Shown here piece by piece: positions 1-9,238 of a DNA stretch of 64,000 bases; the stretch's first letter is position 1, and each line of letters opens with the position of its first letter. Under the pieces are notes generated by a model, which made no database searches, was not told where the DNA came from, and was given only the letters and a program-made list of their open reading frames with translations. Location of the stretch: positions 310,001-374,000 of the forward strand of contig NZ_SOQX01000002.1 in the NCBI RefSeq assembly GCF_004366735.1, written 5' to 3'. The stretch comes from Thiohalophilus thiocyanatoxydans (GTDB taxonomy: Bacteria > Pseudomonadota > Gammaproteobacteria > UBA6429 > Thiohalophilaceae). Made by a program: the position numbers and the translations under genes.

Positions 1-41
1 TCTCTGGCCTGAGAGCCTCAGTCGCCAAACAATGTGAATAA

Positions 42-141
42 TCAAGTACTAAGTACAAAGAACTCTTTTATGACTAAGTACTAAGAACTCGGAACTTAGA
101 ACTCTTTTATGACTCAGAACTCAGAACTCAGAACTAAGAAC
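42..141 (-). repeat. Degenerate 7-bp tandem array running into the ugd start
   Basis: Read on the minus strand the units are AGTACTT, AGTTCTT, AGTTCTG and AGTTCCG. The short string CTCTTTTATGACT occurs twice (about 63-75 and 102-114), so the array carries two copies of a start-codon-like segment. The first copy hits a TAA after four codons; the second begins the ugd reading frame. The last units are therefore codons 2-11 of ugd. Confidence 0.9.
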
Positions 142-1392
142 TATAAAGTGGCCATCGCCGGCACCGGCTACGTCGGTCTCTCCAACGCCATCCTGCTGGC
201 CCAGCACAACGAGGTTGTCGCCCTGGACATCGATCCGGAAAAAGTCGAACTCATCAATGCGCGCAAATCCCCGATCATCGACACCGAGATCGAGGACTAC
301 CTGGCGAACAACAACCTCAACCTGCGCGCCACGCTGGACAAAAACGAGGCCTATCAGGACGCCGACTTCGTCATCATCGCCACCCCGACCGACTACGACC
401 CGGTAACCAACTACTTCAACACCAGCACCGTCGAGTCCGTCATCGCAGACGTCCTGGCCATCAACCCCGACACCACGATGGTCATAAAATCAACAGTACC
501 CGTAGGGTACACAGCCGGGTTAAAGTCTGAAGATTTCCGACTTCCGACTTCCGATTGCGACCTGAAAAATGTGAGTCTGTTTTTTTCACCAGAATTCTTG
601 AGAGAAGGTAAAGCACTACACGATAACCTCTACCCCTCGCGCATCATCGTTGGCGAACAATCCGAGCGGGCCGAAACGTTTGCCAACCTGCTCAGGCAGG
701 GCGCGGTAAAAGAAGACATCCCGGTGCTGTTCATGAACAGCACCGAAGCCGAAGCGGTCAAACTGTTTGCCAACACTTATCTGGCCATGCGGGTCGCCTA
801 CTTCAACGAACTGGACACCTACGCCGAGACCCATAACCTCGACACCCGGCACATCATCGACGGCGTCTGCCTGGATCCGCGCATCGGCAGCCACTACAAC
901 AATCCCTCGTTTGGCTACGGCGGCTATTGCCTGCCCAAGGACACCAAGCAGCTGCTGGCCAATTACCAGGATATTCCCGGTAACATCATCCAGGCCATTG
1001 TCGATGCGAATACCACCCGCAAGGATTTTGTCGCCGACAGCATCCTCAGGCGACTCAACAACACATCCCCTCTCCCTCAGGGAGAGGGCAAGGGAGAGGG
1101 GATATCAAAGCAGAAAACCGTCGGTGTCTACCGCCTGGTCATGAAAAGCGGCTCCGACAACTTCCGCACCTCCGCCATCCAGGGCGTGATGAAGCGAATC
1201 AAGGCCAAGGGCATCGAAGTCGTCGTCTACGAACCGGCGCTGGAAGATGACAACTTTTACAACTCCCGCGTCATCAAGGATTTGAACGAATTCAAACAAA
1301 CCTGCGACATCATCATCGCCAACCGCCGGTCAGAAAACCTGACCGATGTCGCAGACAAGGTATACACGCGGGATCTGTTTAACAGCGACTAG
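109..1392 (+). CDS. ugd: UDP-glucose 6-dehydrogenase
   Basis: Oxidises UDP-glucose to UDP-glucuronate in the cytoplasm, a precursor for the polysaccharide encoded downstream. The Rossmann motif AGTGYVG lies at about residues 17-23, and the catalytic cysteine is Cys274 in [13 protein letters not shown]. The body aligns closely with the roughly 388-residue enterobacterial Ugd, but this protein has 427 residues. The excess is a repeat-encoded N-terminus (about 12 residues), a short insertion at about residues 140-151 made of TTCCGAC heptamers, and about 18 residues (near 320-337) encoded by a G-rich palindromic repeat. The usual Met-Lys-Ile start has been lost, so the ATG in the array at 109 is the likely start. 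No strong Shine-Dalgarno sequence is visible. Confidence 0.95.
   Translation: MTQNSELRTKNYKVAIAGTGYVGLSNAILLAQHNEVVALDIDPEKVELINARKSPIIDTEIEDYLANNNLNLRATLDKNEAYQDADFVIIATPTDYDPVTNYFNTSTVESVIADVLAINPDTTMVIKSTVPVGYTAGLKSEDFRLPTSDCDLKNVSLFFSPEFLREGKALHDNLYPSRIIVGEQSERAETFANLLRQGAVKEDIPVLFMNSTEAEAVKLFANTYLAMRVAYFNELDTYAETHNLDTRHIIDGVCLDPRIGSHYNNPSFGYGGYCLPKDTKQLLANYQDIPGNIIQAIVDANTTRKDFVADSILRRLNNTSPLPQGEGKGEGISKQKTVGVYRLVMKSGSDNFRTSAIQGVMKRIKAKGIEVVVYEPALEDDNFYNSRVIKDLNEFKQTCDIIIANRRSENLTDVADKVYTRDLFNSD
531..556 (-). repeat. In-frame heptamer array inside ugd
   Basis: Three units of TTCCGAC (minus strand AGTCGGA) lie within the coding sequence. They encode about eight residues that the E. coli Ugd sequence lacks between the KSTVPVG and FSPEFLREG motifs. 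The reading frame is kept. Confidence 0.75.
1066..1102. repeat. G-rich palindromic repeat inside ugd
   Basis: A 37-bp palindrome, CCCCTCTCCC then GGGAGAGGG twice, lies in frame in ugd. Close relatives occur at 6003-6041 (tviB-like gene), 46160-46250, 47800-47905, 48470-48565 and 51580-51676 (pheT). It encodes a Pro/Gly/Glu-rich loop. Confidence 0.85.
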
Positions 1393-1400
1393 AGGAAGGC

Positions 1401-1490
1401 AATGCTGAATGATGAATTTTGAATGTTGAATTTATAAATAACAGCCGTGACAACTATTCAACATTAAGCATTTAAAATTCAAAATTAATA
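1401..1490. repeat. Inverted pair of AATGTTG-type heptamer arrays
   Basis: The left arm (1401-1435) is AATGCTG, AATGATG, AATTTTG, AATGTTG. The right arm (1453-1490) is the same kind of unit in inverse orientation. About 20 bp separate them, so the transcript could fold into a long imperfect hairpin just upstream of the four-helix-bundle gene. Confidence 0.85.
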
Positions 1491-1509
1491 GCAACATCGG
1501 AGGTTTATC

Positions 1510-1878
1510 ATGGCAAAGGAAAATGCCGTTCTGGAAAAGTCATTCGCGTTTGCGGTTCGGGTGATCAATATACACAAAAAATTGGCGGCTAATCGTGAGT
1601 ATATTTTGTCCAAACAGTTATTACGCGCCGGGACGTCGATTGGTGCCAATGTGAATGAGGCTCAGGCCGGTCAGAGTCGAAATGACTTTACTGCCAAAAT
1701 GGCTATAGCGAGCAAAGAAGCCAGAGAAACCAAATACTGGATTGACTTGCTGGTGGAAACAGGCTATTTGGTCAGACAGGATGATGAGACGAAATCTCTC
1801 ATTGATGAATCCGAGCAACTAGTCAGGTTATTGACAAAGATCGTCAAATCAAGCGCCTGTTATAAAATAGATAGATGA
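1510..1878 (+). CDS. Four-helix-bundle protein (23S rRNA intervening-sequence protein family)
   Basis: A 122-residue protein of the IVP/S23 four-helix-bundle family, known from 23S rRNA intervening sequences and related to the Avd proteins of diversity-generating retroelements; its biochemical role is not settled. The family signature is clear: LLRAGTSIGANVNEA, then SRNDFTAKMAIASKEARET and a Tyr-Trp-Ile-x-Leu-Leu segment. A good ribosome binding site (GGAGG) precedes the ATG. The gene interrupts the order ugd-manC and has no obvious part in sugar metabolism. AATGTTG-type heptamer arrays lie on both sides (1401-1490 and 1886-1922), so it looks like cargo or the functional part of a repeat-bearing element. 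Confidence 0.9.
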   Translation: MAKENAVLEKSFAFAVRVINIHKKLAANREYILSKQLLRAGTSIGANVNEAQAGQSRNDFTAKMAIASKEARETKYWIDLLVETGYLVRQDDETKSLIDESEQLVRLLTKIVKSSACYKIDR

Positions 1879-1885
1879 GGCGAAT

Positions 1886-1922
1886 GACAATTCAAAATCA
1901 AAAATTCAACATTCACCATTTC
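1886..1922 (-). repeat. ATTCAAA/ATTCAAC heptamer array
   Basis: Degenerate units ATTCAAA, ATTCAAC and ATTCACC start 8 bp after the four-helix-bundle stop codon. They are the inverse of the left arm at 1401-1435, so that gene is bracketed by inverted copies of one array type. Confidence 0.75.
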
Positions 1923-1984
1923 TCGAAGCACAGCTCCAGGGTCACCTTTATTTTGCACCGTTCGAAAGCAGCAGGCCGTATCTA

Positions 1985-3451
1985 ATGCCAACCTTGCAGC
2001 CTGTTATCCTGTCCGGCGGAACCGGCTCGCGTTTGTGGCCGGTCTCCCGGGAACATTATCCCAAGCAGTTGCTGGCCCTGTTCTCCGAACAGACCCTGAT
2101 ACAGGATACAGTCAGCCGCCTGGAGGGACTGGATCGGGACACCGACGAGTTAACCATGCTGCCGCCGATTGTGGTCTGCAATGAGGAACACCGCTTTTTT
2201 ATTGCCGAGCAGCTGCGCCAGATCGACTGTCCGCCCGAGGCGATCATTCTCGAGCCCCAGGGCCGCAATACCGCCCCGGCGCTGACCCTGGCCGCACTGG
2301 CCATTGCCGAACAGGATCCGGAGACCATTATGCTGGTCATGCCCGCGGACCACGTGATTCTGGACCAGGCCAGCTTCCAGGCGAGTCTGCGTCACGGCAT
2401 TACCCAGGCGGGGCAGGGTAAGCTGGTGACCTTCGGGATTGAGCCGGTCAGTGCCGAGACTGGCTACGGGTATATTCGCAAAGGCGAGTCGGTTGACGGC
2501 AATCCGGTCGCCTGCACGATTGACCGCTTTGTGGAAAAGCCGGATCAGAGCACGGCCGAATCCTACCTGGCCAGCGGCGATTACCTCTGGAACAGCGGCA
2601 TGTTCATGATGCAGGCAGGCGTCTGGAACCGCACGATCGAAACCTGTGCGCCGGCCATATACAACGCCGTGCAACAGGCATTCGCCGGCCGCGAGGATGA
2701 TCGGGACTTTGTCCGCGTCGACAAGACGGCCTTTTTGGCGTCCCCCGGCGATTCCATAGACTACGCGGTGATGGAAAAGCTCACCGGGGAGTCGGCCAGC
2801 ACAACATTGTCTCCCGTGGTGGTGCCCATGTCCGCCGGCTGGTCGGATATCGGTATCTGGTCCACGCTGTGGGAAGTCTCCGACAAGGACCCCGAGGGGA
2901 ATGTCATCAAAGGCGATGTCTACGCCCTGGATAACGAGGATTGCCTGCTGTTCAGCAATCAGCGGCACATCGCAACGGTCGGCCTGAAAGAAACCATCGT
3001 CGTGGAAACCGCCGATGCGATACTGGTCGCGGACAGAAACCGCTCGCAGGATGTCAAACAGATTGTCGACTATCTCAAAGGCGCCAGTCGCGATGAGTAC
3101 CTCACCCATCGCAAGGTTTACCGGCCCTGGGGCAATTACGAGTCCATTGACGCCGCCACGCGTTATCAGGTCAAACGCATCACTGTTGCACCGGGCTCGG
3201 CCCTGTCACTGCAAATGCACCATCACCGGGCGGAACACTGGGTCGTGGTCACCGGCACCGCCCGGGTGACCCGGGGTGAGGAAGAGTTTCTGGTCACCGA
3301 GAACGAATCCACCTTCATCCCGCTGGGCGTCAAACACCGCCTGGAAAATTGCGGCAGCATCCCGCTGGAGATCATCGAAGTTCAGTCCGGCAGCTACCTC
3401 GGCGAGGATGATATCGTGCGCTTTGAAGACATCTACGGCCGGAAAAAATAA
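1985..3451 (+). CDS. manC: Mannose-1-phosphate guanylyltransferase / mannose-6-phosphate isomerase
   Basis: Bifunctional type II enzyme (ManC/AlgA/CpsB family) making GDP-mannose from mannose-1-phosphate and GTP; the C-terminal cupin interconverts fructose-6-P and mannose-6-P. The N-terminal nucleotidyltransferase has the signature SGGTGSRLWPVSREHYPKQ at about residues 10-28 and FVEKPD further on. The C-terminal cupin (about 370-485) carries RPWGNYE, the metal-binding LQMHHHRAEHW and a second histidine in GVKHRLEN. The length of 488 residues is normal. Unlike ugd and the tviB-like gene, no repeat-derived insertion is visible. Confidence 0.96.
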   Translation: MPTLQPVILSGGTGSRLWPVSREHYPKQLLALFSEQTLIQDTVSRLEGLDRDTDELTMLPPIVVCNEEHRFFIAEQLRQIDCPPEAIILEPQGRNTAPALTLAALAIAEQDPETIMLVMPADHVILDQASFQASLRHGITQAGQGKLVTFGIEPVSAETGYGYIRKGESVDGNPVACTIDRFVEKPDQSTAESYLASGDYLWNSGMFMMQAGVWNRTIETCAPAIYNAVQQAFAGREDDRDFVRVDKTAFLASPGDSIDYAVMEKLTGESASTTLSPVVVPMSAGWSDIGIWSTLWEVSDKDPEGNVIKGDVYALDNEDCLLFSNQRHIATVGLKETIVVETADAILVADRNRSQDVKQIVDYLKGASRDEYLTHRKVYRPWGNYESIDAATRYQVKRITVAPGSALSLQMHHHRAEHWVVVTGTARVTRGEEEFLVTENESTFIPLGVKHRLENCGSIPLEIIEVQSGSYLGEDDIVRFEDIYGRKK

Positions 3452-3460
3452 ATTAAGAAC

Positions 3461-3644
3461 AATGTTGAATGCTTGATTTTGAATTTTTAATTGATGAGAT
3501 TGCTGTTTTATATAAATGAACAGCATGCGACGAAGCATACATAAATTAAACATCCAACATTCAAAATTCAAAATTATATAAGCCGTTCAGCATGCGAAGC
3601 ACACATAAATTAAAAATCCAACATTCAAAATTTAACATTAATAA
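3461..3644. repeat. AATGTTG-type heptamer arrays with a duplicated ~55-bp unit
   Basis: A plus-oriented array (3461-3494) is followed by two inverse copies (3542-3578 and 3607-3644). The inverse copies share a longer direct duplication: CAGCATGCGA, then ACATAAATTAAA, CCAACATTCAAAA (about 3521-3576 and 3588-3640). The segment fills the manC to epimerase gap and holds no gene. Confidence 0.85.
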
Positions 3645-3677
3645 AGTGTTGAATTTGCTAACAAAGGATTGCCAACA

Positions 3678-4685
3678 ATGAAAGTACTCGTAACCGGCGC
3701 GGCCGGCTTCATTGGCTCCGCGCTCAGCCTCCGGCTTCTGGAGCGCGGCGACGAAGTCGTGGGAATAGATAACCACAATGACTATTACGATCCGGCCATC
3801 AAAGAGGCCCGTCTGGCCCGTCATGCAGACCACCCCAACTACACCCATTTGCGCATCGATCTGGGGGACAGGGCGGCGATCGAGGAGGCGTTTGCCACCC
3901 ACAAGCCGCAGCGGGTCGTCAACCTCGCCGCCCAGGCCGGGGTACGCTATTCCATCGAAAATCCCATGGCCTACATCGACAGCAACCTGGTGGGGTTTGG
4001 TCATATCCTCGAAGGCTGCCGCCACAATGGCGTCGAACACCTGGTGTTTGCCTCGTCCAGCTCGGTCTACGGCGCCAACACCAACATGCCCTTTTCGGTG
4101 CATAACAATGTCGACCACCCCCTGAGTCTTTACGCGGCCAGCAAAAAAGCCAACGAGCTGATGGCCCACACCTACAGTCATCTGTACAACCTGCCGACCA
4201 CCGGCCTGCGGTTTTTCACCGTCTACGGTCCCTGGGGCCGGCCGGATATGGCCCTGTTCCTGTTTACCCGTAAGATCCTGGCGGGCGAGCCCATTGACGT
4301 CTTCAACTACGGCAAGCACCGCCGCGACTTTACCTACATCGACGACATCGTCGAAGGCGTCATCCGCGTACTCGACCGACCCGCAACCGCCAACCCGGAC
4401 TGGTCCGGCGACAGCCCCGATCCCGGCACCAGCATGGCCCCCTGGCGGGTTTACAACATCGGCAACAACAACCCGGTCGAGCTGGAACACTACATCGAAG
4501 TCCTGGAAGAGTGCCTGGGCAAAAAAGCCGAAAAAAACCTGCTTCCCCTGCAACCCGGCGACGTCCCCGACACCTACGCCGACGTCCAGGACCTGGTCAA
4601 CGACACCGGCTACAAACCCGATACCAGCGTCGAAGAGGGCATCCGAAACTTCGTCGACTGGTACCGCGACTATCATAAAATATAA
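3678..4685 (+). CDS. UDP-glucuronate 4-epimerase (NAD-dependent epimerase/dehydratase)
   Basis: Extended short-chain dehydrogenase of about 335 residues that converts UDP-glucuronate to UDP-galacturonate, using the product of ugd. It has the NAD-binding GAAGFIG at residues 7-13, the SSSSVYG strand and the catalytic Tyr-x-x-x-Lys in [21 protein letters not shown] is typical of the UDP-glucuronate epimerase branch. The ATG at 3678 is preferred over the in-frame TTG at 3669 because AAAGGA lies about 10 bp upstream of the ATG and only the ATG gives the canonical MKVLVTG start. Confidence 0.92.
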   Translation: MKVLVTGAAGFIGSALSLRLLERGDEVVGIDNHNDYYDPAIKEARLARHADHPNYTHLRIDLGDRAAIEEAFATHKPQRVVNLAAQAGVRYSIENPMAYIDSNLVGFGHILEGCRHNGVEHLVFASSSSVYGANTNMPFSVHNNVDHPLSLYAASKKANELMAHTYSHLYNLPTTGLRFFTVYGPWGRPDMALFLFTRKILAGEPIDVFNYGKHRRDFTYIDDIVEGVIRVLDRPATANPDWSGDSPDPGTSMAPWRVYNIGNNNPVELEHYIEVLEECLGKKAEKNLLPLQPGDVPDTYADVQDLVNDTGYKPDTSVEEGIRNFVDWYRDYHKI

Positions 4686-4689
4686 ACAA

Positions 4690-4833
4690 AGTTGGCAGCC
4701 GCAGTTGTCAGTTACAGTTAACGACTTACGACTTACGACTTACGACTTACGACTTAGTACTAAGTACTAAGAACTCGGAACTAAGAACTAATTCATATGA
4801 CTCAGCACTCAGAACCCAGTACTCAGCACTCGA
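4690..4833 (-). repeat. Mixed heptamer array entering the tviB-like gene
   Basis: It begins with degenerate AGTTGGC-like units, then about five units of ACTTACG (minus strand AGTCGTA), then AGTACTT/AGTTCTT/AGTTCCG units in inverse orientation. It continues past the ATG at 4797, so about codons 2-12 of the next gene are array sequence. Confidence 0.9.
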
Positions 4834-6194
4834 GCTTCAGCATTAATAATGCGAAGCTCGCGATCATTGGCCTCGGCTACGTCGGCCTCCCCCTGGCCGT
4901 GGAATTCGGAAAAAAACAGCCCGTCGTCGGCTTCGACATCAATGCCAAACGCATCGCGGAACTGCAGCGCGGCCATGACGCCACCCTGGAAGTGGATAGC
5001 GACGAACTGTCACAAGCCGGGCAACTGAGTTTCACCAGTAATATCGATGACCTGGCCCAATGCAATGTCTACATCGTCACCGTGCCAACTCCCATCGACG
5101 AGCACAAACGCCCCGATCTGACCCCGCTGATCAAGGCCTCCGAGACCATCGGCAAAGTGTTAAAAAAAGACGACATCGTCATCTACGAATCCACCGTCTA
5201 CCCCGGCTGCACCGAAGAAGACTGCGCCCCGGTTCTGGAAAAATATTCCGGGCTAACTTATCTCCATGCTGCCAACTGCCAACTGCCAACTGCCGACTAC
5301 GCTCAACCAACTGCCGGCTTTTATTTAGGTTACAGCCCCGAACGCATCAACCCCGGCGACAAACAACATCGCGTGACCACCATTAAAAAAGTCACTTCCG
5401 GTTCCACCCCGGAGATCGCCGAGTTTGTCGATAACCTCTACGCCGGCATCATCACCGCCGGCACCCACAAGGCGTCCAGCATCAAGGTGGCCGAAGCGGC
5501 CAAGGTCATTGAAAACACCCAGCGCGACGTCAACATCGCCCTGATCAACGAGCTGGCCATTCTGTTTAATAAACTGGGTATCGATACTCTGCAGGTTCTT
5601 GAAGCTGCAGGCACCAAATGGAACTTCCTGCCGTTTCGTCCCGGCCTGGTCGGCGGCCACTGCATCGGTGTCGATCCCTATTACCTTACCCACAAGGCCC
5701 AGACCGTCGGCCACCATCCCGAGATGATCCTGGCCGGCCGCCGGCTCAACGACAACATGGGCGCCCACATCGTCTCGCAACTGGTCAAGGCCATGCTCAA
5801 AAAACGCATCCAGGTCGAGGGCAGCCGGATACTGGTTATGGGATTTGCTTTCAAGGAAAACTGCCCCGATCTGCGCAACACCCGTATCATCGATATCGTA
5901 CAGGAGCTGAAAGAGTACAACGCCACGGTGGATGTCCACGATCCCTGGGTCGATGCGGATGAAGCCCGGCACGAATACAACCTCGAACTACTCACAAAAC
6001 TTCCCTCTCCCCCCGGGGGAGAGGGCCAGGGAGAGGGGGAGTCCAGCCCCTACGACGCCATCATCATCGCCGTCGCCCATGACCAGTTCAAAAAAATGGG
6101 ACCGCAGGCCATACGCTCACTCGGGAAAGAAAACCATGTCCTGTACGACATCAAATACCTGCTGCCTCCCGAAGAGTGTGACCTACGTTTATAA
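4797..6194 (+). CDS. tviB: UDP-N-acetylhexosamine (GalNAc/GlcNAc-type) 6-dehydrogenase, TviB/WbpO-like
   Basis: NAD-dependent nucleotide-sugar dehydrogenase giving a UDP-HexNAc-uronic acid. GLGYVG is at residues 25-30 and the catalytic cysteine is Cys289 in [13 protein letters not shown]. The match to TviB extends through [24 protein letters not shown] and the C-terminal end. At 465 residues it is about 40 longer than TviB. The excess is a repeat-coded N-terminus (about 18 residues), a GCCAACT heptamer insertion (near residues 157-172) before [11 protein letters not shown], and a G-rich palindrome insertion (about 403-415). No clear ribosome binding site precedes the ATG. Exact substrate is uncertain. 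Confidence 0.92.
   Translation: MTQHSEPSTQHSSFSINNAKLAIIGLGYVGLPLAVEFGKKQPVVGFDINAKRIAELQRGHDATLEVDSDELSQAGQLSFTSNIDDLAQCNVYIVTVPTPIDEHKRPDLTPLIKASETIGKVLKKDDIVIYESTVYPGCTEEDCAPVLEKYSGLTYLHAANCQLPTADYAQPTAGFYLGYSPERINPGDKQHRVTTIKKVTSGSTPEIAEFVDNLYAGIITAGTHKASSIKVAEAAKVIENTQRDVNIALINELAILFNKLGIDTLQVLEAAGTKWNFLPFRPGLVGGHCIGVDPYYLTHKAQTVGHHPEMILAGRRLNDNMGAHIVSQLVKAMLKKRIQVEGSRILVMGFAFKENCPDLRNTRIIDIVQELKEYNATVDVHDPWVDADEARHEYNLELLTKLPSPPGGEGQGEGESSPYDAIIIAVAHDQFKKMGPQAIRSLGKENHVLYDIKYLLPPEECDLRL
5269..5298 (-). repeat. In-frame heptamer array inside the tviB-like gene
   Basis: Three GCCAACT units plus one GCCGACT (minus strand AGTTGGC) encode a short insertion, part of about 15 extra residues compared with TviB, just before the conserved [11 protein letters not shown] block. 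Confidence 0.85.
6003..6041. repeat. G-rich palindromic repeat inside the tviB-like gene
   Basis: CCCTCTCCCC then GGGGGAGAGGG and GGGAGAGGGGG. It is the same family as 1066-1102 and is again in frame, adding a Pro/Gly/Glu-rich loop before the last conserved block. Confidence 0.85.
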
Positions 6195-6202
6195 CATGCG
6201 TA

Positions 6203-6224
6203 GGTACTAAGAACTAAGAACTTT
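6203..6224 (-). repeat. Short AGTTCTT heptamer array
   Basis: About three units (minus strand AGTTCTT, AGTACC) lie 8 bp after the stop codon of the tviB-like gene. Confidence 0.7.
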
Positions 6225-6276
6225 ATTTCTGTCCGAGCCCCCTCGGCGAAAAAACTTTAACTGAATCACTACCTCA

Positions 6277-8085
6277 ATGCTTGATACCTACCGCAAAATC
6301 CGTGATCTGCTTGACGCCCGCGAGCGCCGCAACGCCGTGCTGTTGTTCGGCATGATGCTGGTCATGGGCTTGCTGGATGTCATTGGCGTCGCTTCGATTA
6401 TGCCATTTATATCAGTGGTATCTAACCCGGAGGTGGTGGAGACAAATCTATATCTCAATGCCGTCTACACTAGCCTTGGTTTTACTAGTACCGATACCTT
6501 CCTGCTCTTCCTCGGTGGAGTTGTCTTTGTGCTGGTAGTAGGCAGTCTCATTTTCAAGGCGCTGACACACTGGGCTATGGCGCGCTTCACTCACATGCGC
6601 AACTACACTATCAGCATTCGCCTGCTGCGCGGCTACCTCGGGCGCCCTTACAGCTTCTTTCTGAACCGTCATAGCGCCGATCTCGGTAAATCGATACTCT
6701 CCGAAGTCCAACAGGTTATCAGTGTCGTTCTACTGCCAGCGGTGAACCTGTTGGCCCATGGTATTGTCGCCTTCTTTCTTATTGCTTTGGTGGTGATGGT
6801 GAATCCGATGGTTGCCATGGTCGCGGTACTGGTCCTCGGTGGCGTATACGGCCTCATCTATGGCGTACTGCGCCGCTACATTGGCCGCATCGGCGCTGAG
6901 CGTGTAAAGGCAAACCAGGAGCGCTTCCAGATCGCCCAGGAGGCACTGGGCGGCATCAAGGATGTCAAGGTCCTCGGGCTGGAGAACGGCTACATCCGTG
7001 GATTCGCTGGCCCGGCCAGCCGTTTTGCTCGTGTCCAGGCCATAAATCAGATCATAAATCAAGTGCCTCGCTTTGCCTTAGAAGCGCTGGTTTTAGGCGG
7101 CATGCTGGTACTGCTGCTGGTCCTGCTGGCAGTGGAGGAGGGCGAACTGGGCAACGTGTTGCCCCTTATTACTCTCTATGCCTTTGCCGGCATGCGGCTG
7201 ATGCCAGCCCTGCAACAAATCTACGGCGCCCTTGCCAAGCTGCGTTTCGGCCAACCCGCCTTGGAGGCATTGCACCGTGATCTGGTAGAGACAGAGCAAG
7301 TTGGTGCCCTCCCCACTGCTAGGGTGCGTACGGAGACAGAGGAAGTGTTGTCGCTGAAGGAGCGCATCACGCTAGACGGCATCGTTTATACCTACCCGCA
7401 GGCCGAACAGCCCGCGTTGAACCACCTTAGTCTTACCATCCCGGCACGCACAACCGTCGGCTTGGTGGGCAGCACCGGCGCAGGCAAGACCACCGCCGTC
7501 GATCTCATCCTTGGCCTACTGGAGCCGCAACAAGGTCACCTGAAGATCGACGACCAGCCAATTAGTGGCGAAGAATTGCGCGCTTGGCAGCGCAACATAG
7601 GTTACGTACCTCAGAGCATCTTCCTTACTGACGACACCGTGGCGGCCAATATCGCCTTCGGTTTGCCACCAGAGCGGATTGACCCCGTCGCCGTGGAGAA
7701 CGCCGCGCGCATCGCCGAATTGCACAACTTCGTGGTCAGTGAGATGCCTCAGGGCTACGACACCGTGGTGGGCGAGCGCGGTGTGCGCCTCTCTGGCGGC
7801 CAGCGTCAGCGCATTGGCATTGCCCGTGCCCTCTACCACGATCCGGAAGTACTGGTATTTGACGAGGCCACCAGCGCCTTGGATAACCTCACCGAGAGGG
7901 CGGTGATGGACGCGGTGCACAACCTAGGTCACCGCAAGACCATCATCATGATTGCCCATCGGCTTAGTACCGTGCGCCAGTGCGAACAGATCTATCTTCT
8001 TCAGGGTGGTGAAGTAATAGCGCATGGAAGTTACGAACAGCTCATTGATGAAAATCAGATCTTCCGGGAAATGGATACTATATAA
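6277..8085 (+). CDS. ABC transporter, fused permease and ATPase (PglK/MsbA-like flippase)
   Basis: A 602-residue half-transporter: a membrane domain with about six helices in residues 1-310, then an ATPase domain. Walker A is GSTGAGKT at 398-405, the signature is LSGGQRQRIGIARAL, Walker B ends in [13 protein letters not shown], and the H-loop histidine is in MIAHRLS. Homologues such as Campylobacter PglK flip undecaprenyl-linked oligosaccharides. No Wzx-type flippase is visible in the locus, so this protein is the best candidate for moving the lipid-linked repeat unit across the inner membrane. Substrate assignment is inference. Confidence 0.9.
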   Translation: MLDTYRKIRDLLDARERRNAVLLFGMMLVMGLLDVIGVASIMPFISVVSNPEVVETNLYLNAVYTSLGFTSTDTFLLFLGGVVFVLVVGSLIFKALTHWAMARFTHMRNYTISIRLLRGYLGRPYSFFLNRHSADLGKSILSEVQQVISVVLLPAVNLLAHGIVAFFLIALVVMVNPMVAMVAVLVLGGVYGLIYGVLRRYIGRIGAERVKANQERFQIAQEALGGIKDVKVLGLENGYIRGFAGPASRFARVQAINQIINQVPRFALEALVLGGMLVLLLVLLAVEEGELGNVLPLITLYAFAGMRLMPALQQIYGALAKLRFGQPALEALHRDLVETEQVGALPTARVRTETEEVLSLKERITLDGIVYTYPQAEQPALNHLSLTIPARTTVGLVGSTGAGKTTAVDLILGLLEPQQGHLKIDDQPISGEELRAWQRNIGYVPQSIFLTDDTVAANIAFGLPPERIDPVAVENAARIAELHNFVVSEMPQGYDTVVGERGVRLSGGQRQRIGIARALYHDPEVLVFDEATSALDNLTERAVMDAVHNLGHRKTIIMIAHRLSTVRQCEQIYLLQGGEVIAHGSYEQLIDENQIFREMDTI

Positions 8086-8134
8086 CAACCGTCTGTACTT
8101 TTTACTGTTTCATGATAATTAAGAAGGTGAAGTA

Positions 8135-9217
8135 ATGAATCATACACCTAGTACATCAATACTTATTGACGATATAAAAATAGATAATTCTGAGCCTGTT
8201 TACTTTATTGCTGAAATAGGCTCAAATTTCGACGGCGATCTAAATCGGGCTAAAGAACTTATCTATATGGCGAAAGAGGCTGGTGCTGCTGCAGCTAAGT
8301 TTCAGCATTACACGGCAGGCTCACTAGTAAGTGACTATGGATTCAAAGAGTTGGGTGAAAAACAATCTCATCAAGCGGCATGGAAAAAGTCTGTATATCA
8401 GACTTATGAAGATGCTTCATTGAATAGAGAATGGACTGCTGAATTAAAAAAAACATGTGATGAAGTAGGCATTTCCTTCTTGACGAGCCCCTACTCGCTT
8501 GAGCTTGTAGATTACGTGGATACATTTGTGCCTGCATATAAAATAGGATCAGGAGATATAACGTGGCTAGATATTATCAAGCATATAGCTTTTAAGGAAA
8601 AGCCTATATTACTTGCGACAGGAGCCTCGGACATAGTTGATGTCAAACGCGCAGTTAATGTGATTTTAGAGAATACACCGGATTTGGTGCTGATGCAGTG
8701 CAATACAAACTATACAGCTGGACTCGATAACTATTCCAATCTTCAACTAAATGTGTTACGAACTTATGCGGAGATGTACCCCGGAGTTATATTAGGGCTG
8801 AGTGATCACATGCCGGGCCATGTTTCGGTGCTAGGTGCCGTTGCTTTGGGAGCGCGCGTGATTGAAAAGCATTTCACGGATTCCAATAAGCGAGAAGGAC
8901 CGGACCATTCGTTTGCTATGGACCCTCAATCCTGGCGAGAAATGGTCGACCGAACAAGAGAGCTTGAAGCCTCCTTGGGTGATGGAACTAAGAAAATCGA
9001 GACGAATGAGCGTGAAACAGCAATTGTACAGCGCCGATGTGTTAGGGCTGCGCATGATCTTAAGATGGGGAAGGTAATTGAATTAAATGATCTGACTGTG
9101 TTGAGACCTTGTCCGTCAGATTCAATTGCACCGTTCGAAATCCATAAGCTAGTTGGTAAAAGACTGCTCAAAAATGTTGCGTGTGGAGCAGGCTTAAAAT
9201 GGGCTGATGTCGAATAA
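8135..9217 (+). CDS. N-acetylneuraminate synthase family protein (NeuB/SpsE-like)
   Basis: A 360-residue aldol-type synthase expected to condense phosphoenolpyruvate with a C6 amino sugar to give a nine-carbon nonulosonic acid. The N-terminal TIM barrel shows YFIAEIGSNFDGDL, AAKFQHY, YKIGSGDITW, LGLSDHMPGH and IEKHFTDSNKREGPDH. The C-terminal SAF domain (about residues 300-358) begins at RRCVRAAHDL. The ribosome binding site GAAGGTG lies well placed before the ATG. The gene opens the AT-rich central block and is followed by a dehydratase, an unknown gene and an SpsF fusion, which suggests a dedicated nonulosonate pathway. The acid made cannot be told from sequence. Confidence 0.9.
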   Translation: MNHTPSTSILIDDIKIDNSEPVYFIAEIGSNFDGDLNRAKELIYMAKEAGAAAAKFQHYTAGSLVSDYGFKELGEKQSHQAAWKKSVYQTYEDASLNREWTAELKKTCDEVGISFLTSPYSLELVDYVDTFVPAYKIGSGDITWLDIIKHIAFKEKPILLATGASDIVDVKRAVNVILENTPDLVLMQCNTNYTAGLDNYSNLQLNVLRTYAEMYPGVILGLSDHMPGHVSVLGAVALGARVIEKHFTDSNKREGPDHSFAMDPQSWREMVDRTRELEASLGDGTKKIETNERETAIVQRRCVRAAHDLKMGKVIELNDLTVLRPCPSDSIAPFEIHKLVGKRLLKNVACGAGLKWADVE

Positions 9218-9238
9218 ACTCTAAATATTGGTATTATT

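Noticed and set aside
1510-1878. The four-helix-bundle gene as part of a diversity-generating retroelement
   Set aside because: No reverse transcriptase and no template/variable repeat pair with adenine-specific changes is seen nearby.
2150-3109. 319-residue frame opposite manC
   Set aside because: Antisense shadow of an intact manC gene.
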